Program-made: the position numbers and the translations under genes
Source: Nocardioides sp. SLBN-35
GTDB lineage: Bacteria; Actinomycetota; Actinomycetes; Propionibacteriales; Nocardioidaceae
Direction: 5' to 3'
Assembly (NCBI RefSeq): GCF_006715725.1
Contig: NZ_VFNU01000001.1
Coordinates: forward strand, 496,001-560,000
DNA length: 64,000 nucleotides
In this document: piece after piece, positions 58,144 through 64,000 of the stretch
Numbering within the stretch: position 1 is the first letter of the stretch
How the letters are laid out: every line of letters begins with the position of its first letter
Notes under the pieces: model-generated
The model's database searches: none
Told to the model about the DNA's origin: nothing
Seen by the model: only the letters and a program-made list of their open reading frames with translations

Positions 58144-59697
58144 ATGCTGCCCACGCTGGCCGAGGTACTGGCCCTGCCAGAGGTACGACGCGGGGACCCG
58201 GTCGTGCTGGCCGGCGCGGGGCGCCTGCAGCGGGCGATCCGATGGGTGCACGTCGCCGAGCTGGCCGACATCGCGCCGCTCCTCCAGGGCGACGAGCTGC
58301 TGCTCAACACCGGCATCCTGCTGCCGTCGACCGACCGCGGCCTGCGCCAGTACGTCGCGGGGCTCGCCGAGGTGGGGCTCGCCGGGCTCGCCATCGAGCT
58401 CGGCCGGCGCTACACCGACCGGCTCCCGGACGTCCTCGTCGAGGCGGCCGAGGAGCACGACCTGCCGCTGATCGCGTTCCGCCGGGAGACCTCGTTCGTG
58501 GCGGTCACGCAGGCGGTCCACCAGATCGTCGTGAACGCGCAGATGACCGAGCTGGAGGCCTCCGAGGAGGCGCACCGCGCGTTCACCCGGCTCACCCTCG
58601 GCCGCGCCCGTCCGCAGCAGGTCGTCGACCTGGTGGCCGAGATGGCCGACCGGCCGGTGGTCTTCGAGAACCTGGTCCACCACGTGATCGCCTACAACGC
58701 CGCCGGCCGCGACCACGACGCCGTGATCGGGGACTGGGAGCGGCGCTCGCGCAGTGCCCGGATGCTCGGCACCGACGCGGCGGTCGACGTCGGCCCGGAG
58801 CCCGGTCGGTTCGGCCGCCTGGTCCTGCTCGCCGACGCCGCCGACGGGGAGCTGACCGCGCGTCAGCGGATGCTCCTCGAGCGCGGCGCGACCGCGCTTG
58901 CGATGGGCCGGTTGATCGACCGCGACGCCCAGAGCCTCGAGCTCCAGGCCCACCGCACCCTGCTGACCGAGCTCGCCGCCGGCGTCGACGTGCCCCACCT
59001 CGCGGCCCGGCTGACCTCGCTCGGGCTGCGCTGGAAGGGCCGCCACGTCACCGGGCTGGTCGTGCGGCTGCCGCGACCGGGCAGCGCCGACGAGCTGCGC
59101 GGCGTGGCCTCGGACCTGCTCGACGAGCTGCGGGTACGACGTACCAGCGGCCTGGTCGGACCCGTCGACGACGAGCGGGTGGTCGCGCTGGTCGCGCACG
59201 CCGCTGGCGCCGTCGACGTCCTCACCGACCGGCTGGTCGAGCGGCTGGCCCGCACCGGCGCGCGGCTGGTCCTCGGCGTCGGCTCGGCCGTCGACGACGT
59301 CGCCGGGTCCGGCGGTAGCGTGCGCGAGGCGCTCGTCGTCGCCGACTCGGCGGCGCCCACCGACCCGCCGCGGGCGGTGCGCCTCTACGACCTGCGGCTG
59401 CGCGGCCTGCTCCACCTGCTGCGCCACGACCCCCGCGTGCAGCAGTACGTCGAGCGCGAGCTCGGCACTCTCCTGGCCCACGACGCCCGAACCGGTGAGC
59501 AGCTCACGACCACGCTGGCGGCGTACTGCCGCACGGGCGGCAACAAGGTGCGCACCGCCGAGCTCTGCCACATCTCGCGACCGGCGCTCTACGCCCGGTT
59601 GCAGCGGATCGGCCAGGTCGTCGACATCGACCTGGCCGATCCGGAGAACGTGCTCGCCCTGCACGTGGCGCTGCTCGCGCGCGAGGTGATGGCTTAG
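58144..59697 (+). CDS. PucR family transcriptional regulator
   Basis: 517 residues. N-terminal PucR sensory domain (MLPTLAEVLALPEVRRGDPVVLAG; ELLLNTGILLP; AGLAGLAIELGRRY), middle GGDEF-like/CdaR region, and a C-terminal helix-turn-helix (LAAYCRTGGNKVRTAELCHISRPALYARLQRI; positions 59512-59610). Site GGAAGGAC before ATG 58144. Family members activate purine, GABA or beta-alanine catabolism genes, which suits the divergent aminotransferase-mmsA pair. The stop is 4 bases before a palindromic element. Confidence 0.92.
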   Translation: MLPTLAEVLALPEVRRGDPVVLAGAGRLQRAIRWVHVAELADIAPLLQGDELLLNTGILLPSTDRGLRQYVAGLAEVGLAGLAIELGRRYTDRLPDVLVEAAEEHDLPLIAFRRETSFVAVTQAVHQIVVNAQMTELEASEEAHRAFTRLTLGRARPQQVVDLVAEMADRPVVFENLVHHVIAYNAAGRDHDAVIGDWERRSRSARMLGTDAAVDVGPEPGRFGRLVLLADAADGELTARQRMLLERGATALAMGRLIDRDAQSLELQAHRTLLTELAAGVDVPHLAARLTSLGLRWKGRHVTGLVVRLPRPGSADELRGVASDLLDELRVRRTSGLVGPVDDERVVALVAHAAGAVDVLTDRLVERLARTGARLVLGVGSAVDDVAGSGGSVREALVVADSAAPTDPPRAVRLYDLRLRGLLHLLRHDPRVQQYVERELGTLLAHDARTGEQLTTTLAAYCRTGGNKVRTAELCHISRPALYARLQRIGQVVDIDLADPENVLALHVALLAREVMA

Positions 59698-59701
59698 CTT
59701 C

Positions 59702-59860
59702 GCCCTGATCCACCGATGGCTGGCTACTACGCGTCACCCCAGCGGCGCGCTCGCTGCGTTGCGGACGCTCGGAGGGCGAGCGAGCACGTCGTCGCGCCCG
59801 CGCCTTGCGATCGCACCACTGGGATGACGCTCGCTACGCCACCCATCGGTGGATCAGGGC
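59702..59860. repeat. 159-bp inverted-repeat element, family B copy 2
   Basis: Perfect 18-base arms GCCCTGATCCACCGATGG (59702-59719) and complement (59843-59860). It fits exactly between the PucR stop (59697) and the stop codon of the convergent gene (59861). The core has the CTGCGTTGC-GACGCTCG and GCGCCTTGC-ATCGC blocks of the element at 49784-49949. Next to the arms a second imperfect pairing layer is seen (GGCTACTACGCGTCACCCCAG against the right side). Confidence 0.75.
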
Positions 59861-60988
59861 TCAGCCGACCATCAGGTAGTCGGCCGGAAGCGCGATCGGG
59901 TTCTCCTGGTCGACCCACGGCAGGGGGGTGTCCTGGCACGTGCCGTCGACGTCGCACCGGCGCAGGGTGGCCGGGCCCTCGTCGAGCTGCCCGACGACCC
60001 GGCCGCCGACGGTCCAGCTGCTCAGGCCGGTGAACCCGGGCAGCTCCACCGACGTCCCGCCCGTGGTCGGCTCGACGCTCGCCAGGGACCCGTCGTCGTC
60101 GAAGCGCACGACGAAGACGTGGTCGCCGTCGGGCGCGAGCTTCACCGTCTCGAGCCGCGGGCCGAGGTCGCGGATGACGTCGCCGGTCGCGGCGTCCACG
60201 AGCGTCCAGCGGCCGGCGTCGTCGAACGAGGTCGCCACACCGTCGTGCACGTCGACCGGCGAGAACGGCAGCTCCTGGTCCTCGCCGGTGCGCCAGTCGA
60301 CCCGGTGGACGGTCCGTACGTCGGTCCCGGCGTAGACGAAGTCGCCGTCCAGCTGGACCTCCCGCAGGCCCGACTTGCCGCCCTCCGGTGTGTCGCCCGG
60401 CAGGTCGACCCGCAAGGTGGCGAGCTCCCGGTCTGCCGCGACGTCCCACACGTGGATCCAGCCCTCGTTCTTCAGCGGGACCAGCCAGGCCACCCGGGGC
60501 TCGTGCGGGTCGCCGGTCACGCTCCATGCGTCGGAGGGGATCGACAGCCGGGTCGCGGTCCCGTCCGGCCGGACGAGGCCGAAGGCCCGGCCATCGGAGC
60601 CGTCGGAGTCGTCGGATCCGAGGGCGGCCTGGGTGACGACGCCCACCGACGTCTGCGCGAGGTGGTGGGGCGCCGGGGAGAGGTCGGCCGTCGCGTCGCC
60701 GACGGAGACGTGCCCGCCGACGGAGAACGCGCCGAGCTCGGCGTACGCCGCGTCGGCCGGGTCCTGGGTCGCGACCTGCGAGCTGCGGGCGGGGCCGTCG
60801 TCGAGGCCGGCGACGACCGCGACGCCCACCCCGGTGGCCGCGACGACGGCGGCCGCGACGGCCACGGTCCCGACCCGGCGCCGGGTACGACGCGCGCGGC
60901 CGGCCGTGGCGATCGCGAACGCGTCGGGGTGGGGGACGGGCACGTCGTCCACGGTGCGGTGGAGCAGGTCGGTGAGGCGCTCAGCCAT
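59861..60988 (-). CDS. Membrane-anchored beta-propeller protein, possible anti-sigma factor
   Basis: 375 residues: a short cytoplasmic N-terminus (MAERLTDLLHRTVDDVP), one membrane helix (VGTVAVAAAVVAATGVGVAVVAGL, spanning about 38-61) and an outside domain with repeated W-x-V-type blades (IHVWDVAADRELATL; TVHRVDWRTGEDQEL; WTLVDAATGDVI). Overlaps the sigma gene by 8 bases. The arrangement suits a membrane partner that restrains the sigma factor, but no zinc anti-sigma motif is present, so this is inference. Confidence 0.75.
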   Translation of the reverse strand: MAERLTDLLHRTVDDVPVPHPDAFAIATAGRARRTRRRVGTVAVAAAVVAATGVGVAVVAGLDDGPARSSQVATQDPADAAYAELGAFSVGGHVSVGDATADLSPAPHHLAQTSVGVVTQAALGSDDSDGSDGRAFGLVRPDGTATRLSIPSDAWSVTGDPHEPRVAWLVPLKNEGWIHVWDVAADRELATLRVDLPGDTPEGGKSGLREVQLDGDFVYAGTDVRTVHRVDWRTGEDQELPFSPVDVHDGVATSFDDAGRWTLVDAATGDVIRDLGPRLETVKLAPDGDHVFVVRFDDDGSLASVEPTTGGTSVELPGFTGLSSWTVGGRVVGQLDEGPATLRRCDVDGTCQDTPLPWVDQENPIALPADYLMVG

Positions 60989-61547
60989 GGTGGCCTCCGG
61001 TCGTGAGGGTGGTGGTCGGGGTCGCGTCGGGGAGCTCGACGCCGTCGCCGAGCAGGCGCCGCAGGTTGGCGAGCCCGGCCGAGGTCTGGCTCTTCACGGT
61101 GCCGGCGGTGATGCCGAGCAGGTCGGCGGTCTCCTCGACGGAGAGGTCGTCGTAGTAGCGCAGCACCACGACCGCCCGCTGCCGGGGCGGCAGCTGCGCG
61201 AGCACCGCCAGCAGGTCGATCCGCTCACCGGTGGGCCCGCGCGGGTCGTGGTCGGTGTCTGGCTCGGGCAGCTGCGCGGTCGGTCGCTCCCCGTGGAACG
61301 AGCGGCGCCGGAACCAGCTGGTCGCCGTGGTGACCAGCGCCCGCCGTGCGTACGCCCGCGCGGCCCCGACGTCGCGGATCCCCGACCAGCGGCTGTAGGT
61401 CTTCGCGAGCGCCGTCTGGACCAGGTCCTCGGCCAGCGCATGGTCGCGGACCAGCAGCAGGGCCGTGCGGTACAGGCCCGGCCAGGCGACGTGGACCAGC
61501 TCGACGAACTCCTCGTCGGTCGGGCCCCGAGATGCGCGCAGCGCCAT
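60981..61547 (-). CDS. ECF sigma factor (SigE/SACE-type)
   Basis: 188 residues from ATG 61547 (GAGAGG nine bases upstream; ATG 61556 is in frame but directly abuts that site). Sigma2: YRTALLLVRDHALAEDLVQTALAKTYSRW. Sigma4: LPPRQRAVVVLRYYDDLSVEETADLLGITAGTVKSQ, the region binding the -35 box. Actinobacterial SigE-like subfamily often followed by a membrane protein gene, as here. Divergent from a secreted protein gene. Confidence 0.92.
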   Translation of the reverse strand: MALRASRGPTDEEFVELVHVAWPGLYRTALLLVRDHALAEDLVQTALAKTYSRWSGIRDVGAARAYARRALVTTATSWFRRRSFHGERPTAQLPEPDTDHDPRGPTGERIDLLAVLAQLPPRQRAVVVLRYYDDLSVEETADLLGITAGTVKSQTSAGLANLRRLLGDGVELPDATPTTTLTTGGHHG

Positions 61548-61657
61548 GGTGGCCATCCTCTCGTGTGTCAGGTCGATGTGGTGCTCAGAGAAGGACGCGC
61601 GAGGTGCCGCTCGGGTTGTCCCGGCGGTGGATCTCATGCGTCCCCTAGGGTTCAGGC

Positions 61658-62974
61658 GTGAGTCCGCGCCGCGCTCCCGCTCATCTCGCCGCCGCCACCT
61701 GCCTGGCCTGGCTGGCGTTGACGACCGGGTACGGCGCCGCGGCCGCTGCCCCCGGCGTCGACCTGGGCGGCGAGCCGCTGCCGGCGAAGGCGAGCACCGA
61801 CGAGGCCGACCCGCTGGCGCTGGCGCCCGGCCTGTGGCGCACGACCCTCGGGCCGTCGTACCCCCACTACTTCAGCTACCAGCGCCGGATCAACGGCAGC
61901 CGGGTCCACATCGGCGTCCTCGGTGCGCCGCAGGGCGACAGCAGCGACAGCATCCGGGTCCTCGCCGAGGTCGCCACCGAAGGCTCCAGCAGCCCCACGA
62001 GCTGCGGCGAGGAGACCGACAACGCCGAGAGCAACGTCCCGCAGGCCGTCATCGGTGCCCGGGTCGTGGTCGGCGGCGAGGACGGCAGTACCGGCGAGGC
62101 GTGTCGCGACGCCGGCACCGTGCAGATCAAGGTCGACCGCGGCTACGGCTCGCCGACCACCGACCTGCCCTACGTGATCAAGGTCGTCGAGGAGGCCCCG
62201 TCGTCGGGCACCGGAGACCAGGAGCCTGACGACGCGCCGTCGTACGACCGGCCGGAGGCGGGGAAGGCCGAGCGGCTGGAGGGCGCGGCGTCGTTCGACA
62301 CCGCCCCGGAGATCGACGCCCAGGACGAGCCGGCCACGGTCAGCACGACGATCACCGAGGGCACCGAGCAGCTGTGGCGGGTGCCGCTGACGTGGGGCGA
62401 CCTGCCGGTCGTCCGCGTCGACGTGGCCACCGCCGAGGACGAGGAGGCGTTCGGCTACAGCGGGCCGAACCTGACCCTCCACCTCGTCGACCCGATGCGC
62501 GGCCGGCTGGTCCACGCCGACTCGGAGGCCGAGGACTCGTCGACCGGCCAGTACCTCGCCGAGGCCGAGGACCGCGACCCGACCGTCCTGGTGGGCTCCG
62601 GCTTCCCGGTGCGCCAGGTCGACGACCGGCTGCCGGGCGACTACTGGGTCTCGCTCGCCGTCTCCCCGCCCCCCGAGGACCGCAAGGCGGTCAGCGTCCC
62701 GGTGCAGGTCACGGTGGCGATCGGTCACCACGGCGGCGCCGCCCCGACGTACGACGGCGTCGTGGTCTCGCAGGACAAGAAGACCAGCCTGGACGGCTAC
62801 TCCCCGGAGCACCCGTTCCTCGTCGGAGAGGACACCTTCGCCGCGGTGGCCTCGGGCAGCCCGATCGGCGGTGACAGCTGGTTCTCGACCCGGCACTGGG
62901 CCGGGCTCGGCCTCGCCGCGGCCAGCCTCGCGTGCCTCGTCGCCGGGGTGGTCCGACTCCGGGCCCGCCGCTAG
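61658..62974 (+). CDS. Secreted protein with C-terminal membrane anchor, function unknown
   Basis: 438 residues from GTG 61658. Signal peptide ends near YGAAAAA. Two beta-rich halves are separated by an acidic Pro/Ser linker (about residues 185-205, GTGDQEPDDAPSYDRPEAG); a Cys pair (TSCGEETD, EACRDAG) is in the first half. One membrane helix near the end (HWAGLGLAAASLACLVAGVV) with an Arg tail keeps the C-terminus in the cytoplasm. No family recognised. Shares a 110-base promoter gap with the sigma factor gene, so it may be a target. Confidence 0.75.
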   Translation: MSPRRAPAHLAAATCLAWLALTTGYGAAAAAPGVDLGGEPLPAKASTDEADPLALAPGLWRTTLGPSYPHYFSYQRRINGSRVHIGVLGAPQGDSSDSIRVLAEVATEGSSSPTSCGEETDNAESNVPQAVIGARVVVGGEDGSTGEACRDAGTVQIKVDRGYGSPTTDLPYVIKVVEEAPSSGTGDQEPDDAPSYDRPEAGKAERLEGAASFDTAPEIDAQDEPATVSTTITEGTEQLWRVPLTWGDLPVVRVDVATAEDEEAFGYSGPNLTLHLVDPMRGRLVHADSEAEDSSTGQYLAEAEDRDPTVLVGSGFPVRQVDDRLPGDYWVSLAVSPPPEDRKAVSVPVQVTVAIGHHGGAAPTYDGVVVSQDKKTSLDGYSPEHPFLVGEDTFAAVASGSPIGGDSWFSTRHWAGLGLAAASLACLVAGVVRLRARR

Positions 62975-62979
62975 CCCGC

Positions 62980-64000
62980 TCAGCCGAGCAGGAGCAGCAG
63001 CGCCACCACGAGACCGAGCACACCCACGCCCAGCAGCACGAACGCGTCGACGGGGCGCCTGCCGGCCACCGGCGCGCCGTACGTCGTCACCGCGGCGGTC
63101 GCGGCCGCGGTGGGGACCGGCGTGCTCGGCGGGGGTGGCGGAGGCGGCGGATAGGCCATGGTCGCCCGGCTCGGCGTCGGGTCGGGGGCGTCGGGGTACT
63201 CGTCGACCACCTCGAGCCCGTCGGCCAGCGCCGGGTCGTCCCAGCGGGCGACCAGGCCACGTAGGGCCGGGTGCGCCAGGAGCTCGGTGGCCGTGGGGCG
63301 CCGGGCGGCGTCGTACGCCGTGGCGGCGGCGACCAGCTCGAGCACCGCGTCGTGCTCCGGGTCGCCCGAGCGCAGCGCCGCGACGTCGATCGGACCGGGT
63401 TCGCCGTCGGCGGGCGGCCGGCGGCCGGTGAGCATCTCGAGCACGACCACGCCGAGCGCGTAGATGTCGGCGCTGGGGTCGGGGTCGGCGCCGCGGTACT
63501 GCTCCGGCGGCATGTAGCCGGGCGTCCCGATCACCATCGCCACGTGGGTCAGCCGCGGCTCGTCGCTCGGGACGGCGATGCCGAAGTCGGTGAGCCGCAG
63601 GTGCGGCCGGCGGCGGCCGGTCGGCTCGAGCAGCAGGTTGCCCGGCTTGATGTCGCGGTGCACGATCCCCGCGAGGTGCACTGCCTCCAGCGCCTGCAGG
63701 GTCTGGTCGGTGAGCACGGCGATCCAGCGTGGCGGCAACGTCCCGCCGTTGCGCTTCATCAGCCCGGACACGGATCCGCCGCGCACCAGCGGCATCGTGA
63801 ACAGCACCCGGTCGTCGACGCCCGCCCAGGACTGCGGAGTCACCACGTGGGTGTGGTCGATGCGCACCGACTGTTCGCGCACGAACCGCAGCAGCATCGC
63901 CGCGTCGGCCTGCCGCAGCATCTTCGCGGCCTTGACCTCGCCGGCCGTCCGGTCCAGCACCCGCCAGACCGTGCCCATGCCGCCCGCGGCGATCGGGTCC
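62980..64000 (-). CDS. Ser/Thr protein kinase (N-terminus beyond the window)
   Basis: Partial PknB-type kinase. The gene enters from the right edge in the glycine-rich loop (AAGGMGTVWRVLD). Present motifs: Lys of AAKMLRQ, catalytic HRDIKPGNLLLE, metal-binding LTDFGIAV, activation-end GTPGYMPPEQY, and DIYALGVVVLEMLTGRRP. After the kinase domain come a Pro-rich stretch (YPPPPPPPPSTP) and a single C-terminal helix (VDAFVLLGVGVLGLVVALLLLL) with almost no outside part. So it lacks PASTA or another large sensor domain. The ATG at 63978 is internal, not the start. Confidence 0.92.
   Translation of the reverse strand, partial: DPIAAGGMGTVWRVLDRTAGEVKAAKMLRQADAAMLLRFVREQSVRIDHTHVVTPQSWAGVDDRVLFTMPLVRGGSVSGLMKRNGGTLPPRWIAVLTDQTLQALEAVHLAGIVHRDIKPGNLLLEPTGRRRPHLRLTDFGIAVPSDEPRLTHVAMVIGTPGYMPPEQYRGADPDPSADIYALGVVVLEMLTGRRPPADGEPGPIDVAALRSGDPEHDAVLELVAAATAYDAARRPTATELLAHPALRGLVARWDDPALADGLEVVDEYPDAPDPTPSRATMAYPPPPPPPPSTPVPTAAATAAVTTYGAPVAGRRPVDAFVLLGVGVLGLVVALLLLLG

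Noticed and set aside
63001..63978. Complete kinase gene starting at the ATG at 63978
   Set aside because: The frame stays open to the window edge and the codons before this ATG encode part of the glycine-rich loop, so the start is outside the window.
1..64000. tRNA, rRNA or riboswitch genes
   Set aside because: I looked through the gaps for cloverleaf ends, T-loop GGTTCGA boxes in proper context and known riboswitch cores and saw none that hold up; the GGTTCGAG near 3872 is part of an operator palindrome region.

Overview
The window is strongly GC-rich, with almost all third codon positions G or C, many GTG starts and many 4-base ATGA/GTGA stop-start overlaps. Gene content (mce operon, class E sortase, DrrAB-type exporter, P450s, SipW-type signal peptidase, ECF42-type sigma factor linked to a DGPF protein, many TetR/PadR/ROK/PucR regulators) points to a high-GC actinobacterium. 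The dispersed repeats and overall content look most like Nocardioides or a close relative; that genus call is inference. No rRNA, tRNA, CRISPR array, transposase or prophage gene was recognised.

Layout: 1-3118, a P450 (5' end cut by the window) facing a drug-type ABC exporter. 3306-7711, a Dps ferritin behind a likely iron box, a P450-TetR pair with two identical palindromic operators, and an AarF/UbiB-type kinase. 7865-18673, an organosulfur locus: sulfatase, its formylglycine-generating enzyme, a complete oligopeptide-type ABC importer, a ROK regulator, and a divergent AtsK-like alkylsulfatase dioxygenase. 18924-27054, DinB-like protein, nitronate monooxygenase, MFS carrier, then a chain of amino-acid permease, solute-binding lipoprotein, cNMP/CBS/nucleotidyltransferase protein and metallophosphatase.

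27237-40817 is a cell-envelope locus. A LADTG-tailed secreted protein is translationally coupled to a full mce operon (two YrbE permeases, MceA-F, two Mce-associated proteins). A class E sortase and a second secreted protein resembling the first in its N-terminal half lie at the other end, followed by a TetR regulator. The layout suggests a lipid importer with a wall-anchored partner.

40784-44159 holds an MFS exporter, a DUF1905 protein and a DGPF protein coupled to an ECF42-type sigma factor. 44131-49598 is a second surface system on the minus strand: a TasA/camelysin-like protein, its SipW-type signal peptidase, a four-repeat Ig-like exported protein, a small membrane protein and a two-component system. 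49958-55046 has an M3 oligopeptidase, a secreted Ig-repeat protein and a PadR regulator. 55173-59697 is an aminotransferase plus CoA-acylating semialdehyde dehydrogenase with a divergent PucR regulator. 59861-64000 has an ECF sigma factor with a membrane-anchored propeller protein, a secreted membrane-anchored protein and a Ser/Thr kinase running off the right edge.

The most unusual non-coding signal is a set of 80-170 bp inverted-repeat elements, mostly between convergent genes. Two pairs are clearly related. In one pair the core is conserved while the perfectly complementary arms are different sequences. A short palindromic repeat has also been captured inside or at the start of three coding regions.
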